Assembly: GCF_016916835.1 (NCBI RefSeq)
Contig: NZ_JAFFIX010000010.1
Coordinates: 186,001-250,000 of the forward strand
Length of the DNA: 64,000 nt
Direction: 5' to 3'
Source of the DNA: Actinacidiphila bryophytorum
Lineage (GTDB): Bacteria; Actinomycetota; Actinomycetes; Streptomycetales; Streptomycetaceae
The position numbers and the translations under genes are program-made. The notes beneath the pieces were generated by a model. That model was given only the letters and a program-made list of their open reading frames with translations, did not search any database and was not told where the DNA came from. Below are positions 28,001 to 38,650 of the stretch, in pieces (the first letter of the stretch is position 1; the number at the start of each line of letters is the position of its first letter).

Positions 28001-29319
28001 GTGTTGTCGCTGGCCGCGCTCCAGGTCAGCCGGATCTGGCCGGAGGCGGGCTGGGTGTAGGCGAGGTTGGCAGGCGCGGTGGGCGCCTGGGTGTCGCCGG
28101 ATGTGCCGGTGCGGGTCACGGTGTTGCTGTTCGCCGACTGGTTGCCCGCGGCGTCCTTGGCCCGTACGTAGTACGACACGGTCGCGGTGTCCGGCTGGCT
28201 GTCGGTGTAGGTCAGCACGTTGCCGGCGACCGAGGTGCGCAGCTGGCCGTTGGCGTAGACGTCGTAGCCGGTGACACCGGTGTCGTCGCTGGCCGCGCTC
28301 CAGGTCAGCTTGATCTGGCCCGAGGCGGGCTGGGTGTACGCCAGGTTGGCAGGCGCCGAGGGGGCGGTGACGTCACCGGTGGCCGGGCCGTACACCTCGA
28401 ACTCGGATATCTGGCCGGCCGGCCAGCCCGTGTTGCCGGTGATGTTCAGCCGGACGTAGCGGGTGGTGGCGGTGTTGAAGGTGATGGTGACCGTGTTGCC
28501 GGTGGACGGGTTGAACGTGTAGCCCGCCGAGGCGACCAGGTCGCTGAAGGTCGAGCCGTTGGTGCTGCCCTGGACGGCGAGCGTCTGGGTGCGGGTCGCC
28601 CACGCGGTGGCGGGCGGCAGCTTGAGCACCACCTTGTTGACCGGCACCGCAGAGCCCAGGTCGACCCGCAGCCACTGCGGGAAGGCGTTGTTGGTGCTCT
28701 CCCAGTAGGAGTTGGCATTGCCGTCGACGGCGTTGCCCGAGCCGTAGACGTCGGCGTGGCCGGACTCGGCGGTGGGCTTGCCCGCGGCGAGGTTGTCCGT
28801 CGAGGCCGCCGCGGCCTGCACGGTCATCTCGGACAGCTGGGCGGAGGTTCCCGCGGAGTTCGCCGACACGTCGGCGCGCACGTAGCGGGCCTTGGTGGCG
28901 GGGAAGCTGATGGTGACCGTGTTGTCCTTGGCCGGTGTGAAGGTGTACGCCTTCGAGCCGACCACCGTGGAGAACAGCGCGCCGTCGTCGCTGGCCTGCA
29001 GTGACAGGGTCTCGGTGCGCGCGGTCCAGGAGGCCGGCACCTTCAGCTGCACCTTGTCGATCAGGGTGCTGCTGCCCAGGTTGACCTGCGCCCACTGGGG
29101 CTGGGCGCCGGCCGCACTCTGCCAGTAGGTGTTCTGGTCGCCGTCGTTGAGCCGGTCTGCGGTGTTGCCGCCGCTGGTGCTGCTGGCCGAGGCGGCCTTG
29201 CCCGCGGCAAGGTCCGGCACTCCCGCGGCCACGGCCGGCAGGGCGGAGCCGCCGAGCAGCACCAGGCTGGTGGCGACCACCCCCGCCGTCAGCCGTGGGA
29301 TCGAGCGCTTCGTTCTCAT
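25039..29319 (-). CDS. Secreted multi-modular GH87 alpha-1,3-glucanase (mutanase/mycodextranase)
   Basis: This 1426-residue protein has a signal peptide (1-35), two discoidin modules (about 36-170 and 172-315), two near-identical FN3 domains (316-405 and 406-500), a third discoidin (506-640), two CARDB domains (643-750 and 755-870), a CBM6/35-like module (877-1035, EAESGVLAGG) and a right-handed beta-helix (1040-1426). The GH87 call rests on the three Asp pattern: Asp1186 in TFADGVNLTNG, then Asp1209 and Asp1210 in STGDDSFALF. The 23/24-residue spacing equals that recalled for the catalytic Asp residues of Agl-FH1. The likely substrate is fungal wall alpha-1,3-glucan or bacterial mutan. The start at 29319 gives a normal signal peptide. 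A one-mismatch copy of the GAGAGCGCTCTC operator is upstream. Confidence 0.85.
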   Translation of the reverse strand: MRTKRSIPRLTAGVVATSLVLLGGSALPAVAAGVPDLAAGKAASASSTSGGNTADRLNDGDQNTYWQSAAGAQPQWAQVNLGSSTLIDKVQLKVPASWTARTETLSLQASDDGALFSTVVGSKAYTFTPAKDNTVTISFPATKARYVRADVSANSAGTSAQLSEMTVQAAAASTDNLAAGKPTAESGHADVYGSGNAVDGNANSYWESTNNAFPQWLRVDLGSAVPVNKVVLKLPPATAWATRTQTLAVQGSTNGSTFSDLVASAGYTFNPSTGNTVTITFNTATTRYVRLNITGNTGWPAGQISEFEVYGPATGDVTAPSAPANLAYTQPASGQIKLTWSAASDDTGVTGYDVYANGQLRTSVAGNVLTYTDSQPDTATVSYYVRAKDAAGNQSANSNTVTRTGTSGDTQAPTAPANLAYTQPASGQIRLTWSAASDNTAVTGYEVFANGSKIATTGGSTLTYTDSQPDTATVAYFVRAIDAAGNESGNSNTVTRNGTTPPTGGTNQAVGKPITASSTVQNFVAANANDDDVNTYWEGTGTSSLTVSLGANVDTGSVVVKLNPSSAWGPRTQTIEVQGREQSASGFTQLVAPKSYSFDPASGNTVTIPVTARVADVRLIFSSNSGAGGGQAAELQVIGVPGPNPDLTVTGLTASPSAPVETDPITLSATVKNIGTNASPASNVNLYLGTAKVGTASVSALAAGASSVVTANIGAKDAGSYQLTAKVDEANTVVEQNETNNSYTNPSALVVKPVDTSDLVASPVAWSPGNPSAGNNVNFSVAIKNQGTVAAASGSHNVTLTVADATTGSVVKTLTGSYSGAIAAGATTSPVSLGAWTAANGKYTVKTVIAADANELAIKQANNTSTQSLFVGRGANMPYDTYEAESGVLAGGATVLGPNRTIGDPAGEASGRKAVHLAANGASVEFTTLNSTNTLVTRFNIPDGTDSTTLDIYVDGTFLKTISLTSKYEWLYGDEASPGNSPGAGAPRHIYDEANVLLGTTVPAGHKIRLQKDAANSAAYYNIDSVDLEQATAIANPDPSKYVVPAGFTQQDVQNALDTARQDTSKLGVYLPAGDYQTSSKFNVYGRAINVLGAGPWFTRFYTPTGQENTDAGFLASASGTKFSGFGIFGNYTSRIDGPGKPWDLTGVSNMTIDNVWIEHTIVGVWGTNVDNSTITNLRIRDTFADGVNLTNGSSGNTVSNIEARSTGDDSFALFPAIDHTNEQETGNTFQNLTVRNVWRAAGLAVYGGGGNTFSNLYIADSLTYPGITIGSLQFGGIPALGFESSPQTTFSNISLARDGGHFWGQQAFPALWIYSAEFKLQGLRINDVDITDPTYSGVMFQTKWNGSTSLNPIADTVFTDLSVTGAHKSGDAFDAKSGFGLWANPQPESGQGPAVGSVTINGLHESDNAVDIQNSTSTFTINVTN

Positions 29320-29383
29320 AACGTCCCTCTGTGTCGTGTGGGGAAGATCAGGGGAAGGGCGAGACGGGCTATCCGAAACGTGC

Positions 29384-29413
29384 GGGATGAGCATGTGAAG
29401 TTGCGCTCATCCC
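29384..29413. promoter_or_regulatory. Inverted repeat upstream of the GH87 gene
   Basis: Arms GGGATGAGC and GCTCATCCC (perfect, 9 bp) are 12 bases apart, about 65-95 bases before the start. It could be an operator or an mRNA leader hairpin; no known family was matched. Confidence 0.4.
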
Positions 29414-29544
29414 ATGCAGATCCATCGTCGTTCTGCTCATTATTTGCGCACGTGTTGGCAGAGTGTTACAGACGCGCTACGGCGGCGTCTACGCCTGGGA
29501 CAGCAACGATTCAGGTGCGGGGAAGGGAAGTTGGCGCACAGCTG

Positions 29545-29562
29545 CGGGAGAGCGTTCTCCCG
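29545..29562. promoter_or_regulatory. Near-palindrome containing GAGAGCGTTCTC, operator-like
   Basis: The 12-base core at 29548-29559 differs at one position from the operator of the GH55 and GH16 genes. It lies 229 bases upstream of the GH87 start, farther than in the other two cases. It also follows the stop of the FUSC gene and overlaps a terminator-like hairpin, so an operator role is uncertain. Confidence 0.45.
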
Positions 29563-29585
29563 GGCGGGTGGCGGCGGACCGCCCG
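29561..29585 (-). terminator. Hairpin after the FUSC-family gene
   Basis: Arms CGGGCGG and CCGCCCG with an 11-nt loop lie 4 bases after the stop on the minus strand. Confidence 0.5.
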
Positions 29586-29589
29586 CGGG

Positions 29590-30831
29590 CTACTTGAAGG
29601 CCTCGCGCACCGCGGCGGACGAACGCCGGTAGACCTCGCTGCCCTTCAGCCGGCGCCTGATCATCGCCAGCCGCGGGTGCCGCTCGCCCAGCTCGCTGCC
29701 GATCCTGTCCAGCTCCTCGACCAGCCGCTCGGACCGCTTCTCCACCGCAAGCTCGTCCAGGATCCGGTCCACCTCGGCCAGCAGGGCGCCGTGCAGCTGC
29801 CACTGCCGGGGGTGCCGCTGCACGTTGTGCAGCAGCAGGTCGGCGATCTGGTCCCGGCTCCGCTCGCTGTCGGCGAGCGCCTGGATGAGCCGGTCCTCCG
29901 CGGTCTCCGCACTGGCCGAGACCTGACTGGTGATCAGCACCGCGAAGCTCTCGATCGCATACGCGACATGGTCGAACAGCTTCTCCAGCTCGTCGGCCAC
30001 GTCGTCGGGGAAGAGCGCCTCCTCGGTGCGGTGCTTGGCCAGGTCGGTGAGGGTGCGGGACATCACCCTGAGCACCACCGCACAGATCTCCAGGGTGTCG
30101 AGGCCGGTGCGCAGCACGATCCGGGAGAGCGCTCCCTCACGCACCCGGGGATTCCACCGCAGGCTGTCCTCGGCCTGCCGCAGCGAGGCGTCCACCTCGA
30201 CGATGTCGTGGTCGACCCGGCGCGCCTCGTGCAGCCGGGAGGCGGCGCGGGCGACCGGCAGGTGCCCGGCGACCTCGCCGCCCATGTCCCGGAACAGTCC
30301 GCCCATCCGGTTGGCCAGCGACTCGATGGACTCCCCCGCGGGCTGCACCCACACCGGTGGCGCGAGCAGGTTGAACAGCAGTCCGACCACCGCCCCGATG
30401 AGCGTCTCGAAGACCCGGTCCCACGCGGTGTTGGCCACCCGGGTCACCCCGAGCACCAGCATCGCGCTGATCGCCACCTCGATCTCGAACTCGCCGGCCC
30501 GCACGAACCGGCCGATCAGCAGCGAGGTCAGGATGATCAGGCCCAGGCTCCACCAGCTCAGCCCGACCAGCGAGCTGAAGCCGATCGCGATCAGGACACC
30601 GGCGACCACCGCGTTGACCCGGTTGATACCGGTCTTGAGGGTGGAGTACAGCGTCACCTGGACCACCAGCAGGGCGGTCAGCGGCGCGGTCAGCGGCGCC
30701 GGGTTGGGCAGCAGCCACACGGCCACGACATAGGAGATGACGGAGGCCGCGGTGGACCGCAGGATCTGCGCGGACACCGGCTCCGCGCTCCACCGGACGA
30801 GCTTGACCACGGGTTCTGGAACGTCGGGCAT
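29590..30831 (-). CDS. FUSC/aromatic-acid-exporter-like membrane protein
   Basis: A 413-residue protein. Five or six hydrophobic helices fill the N-terminal third (VISYVVAVWLLP, LTALLVVQVTLYSTLKTGINRVNAVVAGVLIAIG given here as LTALLVVQVTLYS and VNAVVAGVLIAIG, LGLIILTSLLIGRF, AISAMLVLGVTRVA). A long, helical cytosolic part follows (about 170-413). This resembles the ArAE/FUSC families, whose members export aromatic acids or act in envelope stress. The FUSC assignment is by layout; no catalytic motif exists. The start at 30831 follows AAAGG. It interrupts the row of glucanase genes, and a link to them is not evident. Confidence 0.72.
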   Translation of the reverse strand: MPDVPEPVVKLVRWSAEPVSAQILRSTAASVISYVVAVWLLPNPAPLTAPLTALLVVQVTLYSTLKTGINRVNAVVAGVLIAIGFSSLVGLSWWSLGLIILTSLLIGRFVRAGEFEIEVAISAMLVLGVTRVANTAWDRVFETLIGAVVGLLFNLLAPPVWVQPAGESIESLANRMGGLFRDMGGEVAGHLPVARAASRLHEARRVDHDIVEVDASLRQAEDSLRWNPRVREGALSRIVLRTGLDTLEICAVVLRVMSRTLTDLAKHRTEEALFPDDVADELEKLFDHVAYAIESFAVLITSQVSASAETAEDRLIQALADSERSRDQIADLLLHNVQRHPRQWQLHGALLAEVDRILDELAVEKRSERLVEELDRIGSELGERHPRLAMIRRRLKGSEVYRRSSAAVREAFK

Positions 30832-31133
30832 CCCATGACCTTTCCCGCTCCGCGCGATCTCGCTTGCCCGGCACAGCCTAGGCACGAAAGCGCCGATCAG
30901 GGCCGTGCGGCACGTCGCGGGACGGCGCTTTCACACCCCCGGAGCCATCGGGGTGAAGGGCCGTCCGCGGCCCTGCGGCGGGCCGCCCGGCGCCACCGGA
31001 CGGCGCGTCAAGATCTTGCACTCAGCCGATTGCGGCATAACTCGCCTTTGCGGGCAAGGAGTTCACTGATCGTTCGGAGATCGACGGCATGCCGGAACGC
31101 CCTGAAACAGCAGTACCAATCTCGTTCACTTTC
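30832..31133. other. Intergenic region before the GH16 promoter
   Basis: A 375-base gap in total between the divergent FUSC and GH16 genes. The GH16 promoter and operator occupy its last 75 bases. The rest holds no gene that could be supported. Confidence 0.4.
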
Positions 31134-31162
31134 TTGACGTGTCAGCAACAGCGCCGTAATCA
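31134..31162 (+). promoter_or_regulatory. Candidate promoter of the GH16 gene
   Basis: TTGACG (31134-31139) and TAATCA (31157-31162) are 17 bases apart. The 12-bp operator begins 12 bases downstream, the same arrangement as at the GH55 gene. Confidence 0.6.
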
Positions 31163-31174
31163 TCGCAGCAACCA

Positions 31175-31186
31175 GAGAGCGCTCTC
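31175..31186. promoter_or_regulatory. Perfect 12-bp palindromic operator GAGAGCGCTCTC (second copy)
   Basis: Identical to the site at 1361-1372. It lies between the GH16 promoter and its start codon 21 bases away, a good repressor position. Confidence 0.75.
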
Positions 31187-31206
31187 ACACGCACCCAGGA
31201 GACGCC

Positions 31207-33369
<2,163 letters not shown>

Positions 33370-33381
33370 GGCAGCACCTCC

Positions 33382-33421
33382 CGGATGCCCGGGTCCCCGC
33401 AGCTCGGGACCCGGGCATCCG
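33382..33421 (+). terminator. Terminator between GH16 and GH3 genes
   Basis: A perfect 16-bp stem (CGGATGCCCGGGTCCC and complement) with an 8-nt loop begins 12 bases after the GH16 stop. The GH3 gene therefore probably has its own promoter or depends on read-through. Confidence 0.8.
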
Positions 33422-33492
33422 CCCTCGCTCCTCCACCGCCCCCCCACACCGCCGGGCCGCCCGCGGGCGCCGGGCGAGAGAGGCGAACTCCC

Positions 33493-36400
33493 ATGCTGCA
33501 AGCCTCGTTCGGCACCTCCCCACCTCCCCCACCCCTGAGGCGGCGGCGGCTGACCGCCGCCCAGTCCCGGCTGGCCGCCGTCATCGGCTTCGTCCTGGTC
33601 GTCGCGCTGGCCCTGGTGGCCACACCGCGGATCGCCCGGGCCGCCGACCCGGTGCTGCTCTCGCAGGGCAAGACGGCCACCGCCTCCTCCACCGAGAACG
33701 CCGGCACCCCCGCATCCGCCGCCGTCGACGGCAACACCGGCACCCGCTGGTCCAGCGCCTTCGGCGACCCGCAGTGGCTGCAGGTCGACCTCGGCTCCTC
33801 GCAGCCGATCAGCAAGGTCGTGCTGAACTGGGAGACGGCGTACGCGTCCGGCTTCCGCATCCAGGTCTCGGACAACGCCAGTTCCTGGACCGACGTCTAC
33901 ACCACCACGACCGGCTCGGGCGGCACCCAGACCCTCACCGTCAGCGGCACCGGGCGCTATGTGCGGATGTACGGCACCGCCCGCGCCACGCAGTACGGCT
34001 ACTCGCTGTGGGAGTTCCAGGTCTGGGGCGGCTCCGGCACCCAGCCCGCCGCGTGCGGCAACACCACGGCGGCCGTCGGCAAGCCGGCGACCGCGTCCTC
34101 GACGGAGAACGCGGGCACCCCGGCGTCCGCGGCCTTCGACGGCGACCCGGGCACCCGCTGGTCCAGCGCCGCGTCCGACCCGCAGTGGGTCCAGGTCGAC
34201 CTGGGCTCCGCGCAGGACATCTGCGGGGTCAGCCTGACGTGGGAGGCGGCCTACGCGACCGCCTTCCAGATCCAGGTGTCGGACAACGGCAGCAGCTGGA
34301 CGACCGTGTACTCCACGACGGCGGGCACCGGCGGCACCGAGAAGCACTCCTTCACCGCCAACGGCCGCTATGTGCGGATGTACGGCACCGCAAGGGCCAC
34401 GCAGTGGGGCTACTCGCTATGGGACTTCACCGTGCTGACTCCCGGTGACGCCACGACGCCGCCCGGCGGCGGCAACGGCGACTGCCCGTGGGTGGGTTCG
34501 ACCGCCCCGGTGGCCACCCGGGTCGCGCAGCTGCTGGCGCAGATGACGCAGGCGCAGAAGATCCAGATGCTGCACGGCACCGGCGCCAGCTCGCCCTACA
34601 TCGGCGACACCGCGGCCATCCCGTCGCTGTGCATCCCGGCCATGGGCTTCCACGACGGCCCCAGCGGCGTCGGCGACGGCTTCGGCGGGGTGACCCAGCT
34701 GCCCTCGGCGGTCTCCTCGGCCGCGACGTGGGACACCGCACTGCAGAAGAGCTACGGCACGGTCGCCGGCGCCGAGTTCGCCGGCAAGGGCGCGGACGTG
34801 GCGCTCGGCCCGACGATGAACATCGTCCGCGACCCGCGCTGGGGCCGGGCCTTCGAGACCTACAGCGAGGACCCGTACCTGAGCGCCCAGATGGCCACCG
34901 CGAGCATCCAGGGCATCCAGAGCCAGGGCGTGATGGCGCAGGCCAAGCACGTGGCGGTCTACAACCAGGAGACCAACCGCAACGGGCCGCAGGACAACGC
35001 CATCGTCGACCAGCGCACCCTGCAGGAGATCTACTTCCCGGCCTTCCAGGCGGCAGTGAGCAAGGGCGCCTCGGCCTCGGTGATGTGCGCCTACTCCACC
35101 GTCAACGGCGTCTACGCCTGCCAGAACGCGAACCTGCTCAACAACGCCCTCTACCAGCAGGCCGGTTTCGGCGGCTTCGTCACCAGCGACTGGGGCGGCG
35201 CGCACTCCACGGTGGACGCGGCCAACAACGGCATGACCATGGAGATGCCGGGCGGCTACTTCTACGCCGACTTCCTCGCGCAGGCGCTCGCCAACGGCAC
35301 GGTCAGCCAGGCGACGCTGAACACGATGGTCAGCCGGGTGCTGACGCAGATGTTCGCGTTCGGGATCTTCGAGAAGGTCAAGACCGGCAACCGCGACTCG
35401 GTGGTGACCAGCGTCGCGCACCAGGCGACGGCCCGCCAGGTCGCCGAGCAGGGCTCGGTGCTGCTCAAGAACAGCGGTGTGCTGCCGCTGTCGGGCGCGA
35501 ACGCGACCTCGATCGCGGTGATCGGCCCGGACGGCGGCGCCGGGGTGCGCAGCGTCGGCGGCGGAAGCGCCACCGCGACGAGTTCGGGTACGAAGGCGCC
35601 GATCGACGCGATCAAGGCCAGGGCGGGCGCCGGGGCCACGGTGACGTACAACGACGGCACCGACGTCAACGCGGCGGTGAACGCCGCGCGTTCTGCGAGC
35701 GTGGCGGTGGTCTGCGTCGGCTACGGCGAGAACGAGGGCGCCGACCTGAGCAGCATCGACCTGCCGGGTACGCAGAACCAGCTGGTCCAGCAGGTCGCGG
35801 CGGCCAACCCGAACACCGTCGTGGTGCTCAACACCGGTTCCGCGGTGACCATGCCGTGGCTCGGGCAGGTCAAGGGCGTCGTCGAGGAGTGGTACGCGGG
35901 CCAGGAGGTCGGCAACTCCCTTGCCGCGCTGCTGTTCGGCGACGTCAACCCGTCGGGCAAGCTGCCGGTGACCTTCCCCGCCTCGCTGGGCGACGTGCCG
36001 GCGCACACCACGGCACAGTGGCCGGGCAACGGCAACGTGCAGTACAGCGAGGGCCTCAAGGTCGGCTACCGGTGGTACGACGCGCAGAACATCGCGCCGC
36101 TGTTCCCGTTCGGGTTCGGCCTGTCGTACACCACCTTCGGCTTCTCCGGGCTGCAGGTGGGCGCGCTCGACGGCAGCGGCAATGCCACGGTGAGCGCGAC
36201 GGTCACCAACACCGGCAGCAGGGCCGGCGCAGAGATCGCCCAGCTGTACGTCGGCGACCCGGCGTCCACCGGTGAGCCCGCCAAGCAGCTCAAGGGCTTC
36301 CAACGGGTGGACCTGCAGCCGGGCGCCAGTGCGAAGGTGACCTTCACGGTGACCGCGCACGACCTGGCGTACTGGAACACCGCGGGGAACAACTGGACCA

Positions 36401-36780
36401 CGGCGGCGGGCGGTTACCAGATCATGGTCGGCGACTCGTCGCGGAACCTGCCGCTGAGCGGGACGCTGACCGTGCCGACGGCGATGACCGCGAAGACCGT
36501 CGGGGCCGCGGCCACCGCGGCGGCCTCGGTCACCGTGCACAACCCGCACGGCATGAGCAGCCCCGCGGGCACCGCGGTGCGGCTCGCGGTCGCGGCCGAG
36601 GCGACGGGCGGCGCCGCCCCGGTCTTCACCGCGACCGGGCTGCCGGCCGGTCTTTCCATCAGCGGCGACGGGGTGGTCTCGGGCACCCCGAAGGCGAAGG
36701 GGACCAGCACGGTCAGCGTGACGGCCTCGGACGGCAAGGGCGCGGCCGACACCGCGACCTTCGTCTGGACGGTCACCTGA
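33493..36780 (+). CDS. Secreted GH3 beta-glucosidase with two discoidin modules
   Basis: A 1095-residue protein. A signal peptide (1-52) leads to two discoidin modules (53-185 and 190-320), the GH3 barrel (330-640) with the nucleophile Asp566 in GFVTSDWGG, the GH3 alpha/beta sandwich (690-890; GYGENEGADLSSIDLPG), an FnIII-like domain (905-990) and a small putative-Ig domain (about 1010-1095; ATGLPAGLSISGDGVVSG). The substrate-binding region DPRWGRAFETYSEDP is typical of GH3. In context it should hydrolyse beta-1,3-gluco-oligosaccharides from the GH16 and GH55 enzymes, though other beta-glucosides are possible. The start at 33493 was chosen for its signal peptide and GAGAGG upstream. Confidence 0.88.
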   Translation: MLQASFGTSPPPPPLRRRRLTAAQSRLAAVIGFVLVVALALVATPRIARAADPVLLSQGKTATASSTENAGTPASAAVDGNTGTRWSSAFGDPQWLQVDLGSSQPISKVVLNWETAYASGFRIQVSDNASSWTDVYTTTTGSGGTQTLTVSGTGRYVRMYGTARATQYGYSLWEFQVWGGSGTQPAACGNTTAAVGKPATASSTENAGTPASAAFDGDPGTRWSSAASDPQWVQVDLGSAQDICGVSLTWEAAYATAFQIQVSDNGSSWTTVYSTTAGTGGTEKHSFTANGRYVRMYGTARATQWGYSLWDFTVLTPGDATTPPGGGNGDCPWVGSTAPVATRVAQLLAQMTQAQKIQMLHGTGASSPYIGDTAAIPSLCIPAMGFHDGPSGVGDGFGGVTQLPSAVSSAATWDTALQKSYGTVAGAEFAGKGADVALGPTMNIVRDPRWGRAFETYSEDPYLSAQMATASIQGIQSQGVMAQAKHVAVYNQETNRNGPQDNAIVDQRTLQEIYFPAFQAAVSKGASASVMCAYSTVNGVYACQNANLLNNALYQQAGFGGFVTSDWGGAHSTVDAANNGMTMEMPGGYFYADFLAQALANGTVSQATLNTMVSRVLTQMFAFGIFEKVKTGNRDSVVTSVAHQATARQVAEQGSVLLKNSGVLPLSGANATSIAVIGPDGGAGVRSVGGGSATATSSGTKAPIDAIKARAGAGATVTYNDGTDVNAAVNAARSASVAVVCVGYGENEGADLSSIDLPGTQNQLVQQVAAANPNTVVVLNTGSAVTMPWLGQVKGVVEEWYAGQEVGNSLAALLFGDVNPSGKLPVTFPASLGDVPAHTTAQWPGNGNVQYSEGLKVGYRWYDAQNIAPLFPFGFGLSYTTFGFSGLQVGALDGSGNATVSATVTNTGSRAGAEIAQLYVGDPASTGEPAKQLKGFQRVDLQPGASAKVTFTVTAHDLAYWNTAGNNWTTAAGGYQIMVGDSSRNLPLSGTLTVPTAMTAKTVGAAATAAASVTVHNPHGMSSPAGTAVRLAVAAEATGGAAPVFTATGLPAGLSISGDGVVSGTPKAKGTSTVSVTASDGKGAADTATFVWTVT

Positions 36781-36783
36781 GAC

Positions 36784-36816
36784 GCGGGCCCGCGGCTCGG
36801 TGAGCCGCGGGCCCGC
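36784..36816 (+). terminator. Terminator of the GH3 gene
   Basis: A perfect 15-bp stem (GCGGGCCCGCGGCTC and complement) with a GGT loop begins 4 bases after the stop. Confidence 0.88.
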
Positions 36817-36824
36817 CCACCGAT

Positions 36825-36868
36825 TCTGCCTCCCCATGGGTGAAGACGACTCCCCGTGGGGAGGCAGA
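36825..36868. terminator. Second inverted repeat between convergent genes
   Basis: Arms TCTGCCTCCCCA and TGGGGAGGCAGA (12 bp, perfect) flank a 20-nt loop that can pair further. It probably ends the aldehyde dehydrogenase transcript arriving on the minus strand. Confidence 0.65.
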
Positions 36869-36897
36869 TGTACATGACAATGCGATGGCGTCCCGGG

Positions 36898-38295
36898 TCA
36901 GCGTCCGTACCAGACGGTGGTGACGTTGCAGAACTCGCGGATGCCGTGGCCGGACAGCTCGCGGCCGTAGCCGGAGCGCTTGACGCCGCCGAAGGGCAGC
37001 GCCGGGTGCGAGGCCGTCATGCCGTTGAAGAACACCCCGCCGGCCTGCAGTTCGGCAGCGAAGCGCCGCTGCTCCTCCTCGTCGGTGGTCCACACGTTGG
37101 AACTCAGCCCGAACGGCGTGTCGTTGGCCAGCGCCACCGCCTCGTCCAGGTCCCGCACCCGGTAGAGGGTCGCGACCGGGCCGAACGCCTCCTCGCGGTG
37201 GATGCGCATCGCCTCGGTGACCTGGCCGAGCACGGTCGGCTCGTAGTACCAGCCCGGCGGCAGCGCCTTGGGGCGGCGGGCGCCGCACAGCGCCTCCGCC
37301 CCCTGGGAGAGCGCGTCCTCGACCAGCTCCTCCAGGTCCGCCCTGCCCTGCTCGGTGGCCAGCGGGCCGACGTCGGTGGACGGGGTCGTCGGATCGCCGA
37401 CCCGCAGGGCGCTCATCGCCCGGGTGAATCGCTCGGCGAAGTCGTCGTAGACGTCCGCGTGGACGATGAAGCGCTTGGCGGCGATGCAGGACTGGCCGTT
37501 GTTCTGCACCCGGGCGGTGACCGCGACCTGGACCGCCCGGTCCAGGTCGGCCGCCGCCGACGGCATCACCACGAAGGGGTCGCTGCCGCCGAGTTCCAGC
37601 ACCGTCTTCTTGACCTCGTCGCCCGCGACCGAGGCGACCGCGCGGCCCGCGCCCTCGCTGCCGGTCAGGGTCGCCGCGGCCACCCGCGGGTCGCGCAGCA
37701 CCCCCTCGATGGCGCCGGAGCCGACCAGCAGCGTCTGGAAACAGCCCTCGGGGAAGCCCGCCCGGTGGAACAGCTCGCCGAGGTAGAGCGCGGTCTGCGG
37801 GACGTTGGAGGCGTGCTTGAGCAGCCCGGTGTTGCCGGCCATCAGCGCGGGCGCGGCGAACCTGACGACCTGCCAGAGCGGGAAGTTCCAGGGCATCACC
37901 GCGAGCACCACACCCAGCGGGCGGTAGCGCACATACGCCCGGGCGGCGCCGCTGTCCTCGACGTCGGCGGCCTGCGGCTGCTCGTCGGCGAGCAGGCCCT
38001 CGGCGCGCTCGGCGTACCAGCGCATCGCCTTGGCGCACTTGGCGGCCTCCGCGCGGGCGGCGGCCAGCGTCTTGCCCATCTCGGTGGTCATGGTGCGGGC
38101 GATGTCGTCCTGCTCCTTGTCGAGCAGGGCGGCCGCGGCCTCCATCAGCCGCGCCCTGGTGCCGAAGTCGGTCTCCCGCCAGCTGCGGAACGCGCTGTGC
38201 GCGGCGGCGATCCGCGCCTCGACGCCGGCTGCGTCGAGCGGTTCGAAGGTACGGACCGTCTCCCCTGTCGCGGGGTTCACGGTGGCGATCGGCAT
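36898..38295 (-). CDS. NAD(P)-dependent succinate-semialdehyde dehydrogenase-type aldehyde dehydrogenase
   Basis: A 465-residue ALDH. The catalytic Cys270 lies in NNGQSCIAAKRF, the general-base Glu in VLELGGSDPFVV, and MPWNFPLWQVVRFAAPAL is the cofactor-binding segment. The length of about 460 residues and GRELSGHGIREFCN at the end fit the SSDH subgroup that serves GABA breakdown. Substrate specificity within ALDHs is hard to prove from sequence. GAGGAGG precedes the ATG at 38295. It has no operon partners here. Confidence 0.85.
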   Translation of the reverse strand: MPIATVNPATGETVRTFEPLDAAGVEARIAAAHSAFRSWRETDFGTRARLMEAAAALLDKEQDDIARTMTTEMGKTLAAARAEAAKCAKAMRWYAERAEGLLADEQPQAADVEDSGAARAYVRYRPLGVVLAVMPWNFPLWQVVRFAAPALMAGNTGLLKHASNVPQTALYLGELFHRAGFPEGCFQTLLVGSGAIEGVLRDPRVAAATLTGSEGAGRAVASVAGDEVKKTVLELGGSDPFVVMPSAAADLDRAVQVAVTARVQNNGQSCIAAKRFIVHADVYDDFAERFTRAMSALRVGDPTTPSTDVGPLATEQGRADLEELVEDALSQGAEALCGARRPKALPPGWYYEPTVLGQVTEAMRIHREEAFGPVATLYRVRDLDEAVALANDTPFGLSSNVWTTDEEEQRRFAAELQAGGVFFNGMTASHPALPFGGVKRSGYGRELSGHGIREFCNVTTVWYGR

Positions 38296-38650
38296 GCTGC
38301 TCCTCCTCGTGCCGCGGGCCGGCCGGGCGGGCTCGCGGGCCGGGCGCCCACGAGGCGCGGATACCCGCGCGTGCCGTGTCCATGCGGCTGCGCCGCCATC
38401 CTGCCCCGGACGGCAGCGCCGGGCGCCGGCGCTGCGCCCGCCGGAGTGCGCACGGCACCCGCCCGGCGCAACCCGCCCCCGGAAGGGTTCCGCCGTCCGG
38501 GTGGTCCCGTACCCGGTGTTCCGCCGCCGGGAAGGAGCTGACCTGCAGCGTTCACCCGCCGGTAACGCCGGCCACATCAGCCGCAGGTTCTACGCGCGCA
38601 GAATCGTTTCCCGCACCCCAATTCACCGCCCCCCACATGGAGGTTGACGG
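38296..38650. other. Divergent intergenic region
   Basis: A 355-base gap between the aldehyde dehydrogenase gene and the secreted unknown. It must hold two promoters; none is distinct. No gene or palindromic operator was recognised. Confidence 0.4.

Noticed and set aside
24979..29004. A 1341-codon open frame on the plus strand, antisense to the GH87 gene
   Set aside because: Its product is Val/Gly/Arg-rich without domains, whereas the opposite strand encodes a signal peptide and recognisable modules. It is a by-product of GC-biased codon use.
30123..30136. Another GAGAGCGCTC-like operator
   Set aside because: It lies deep inside the FUSC coding region and one arm is imperfect.
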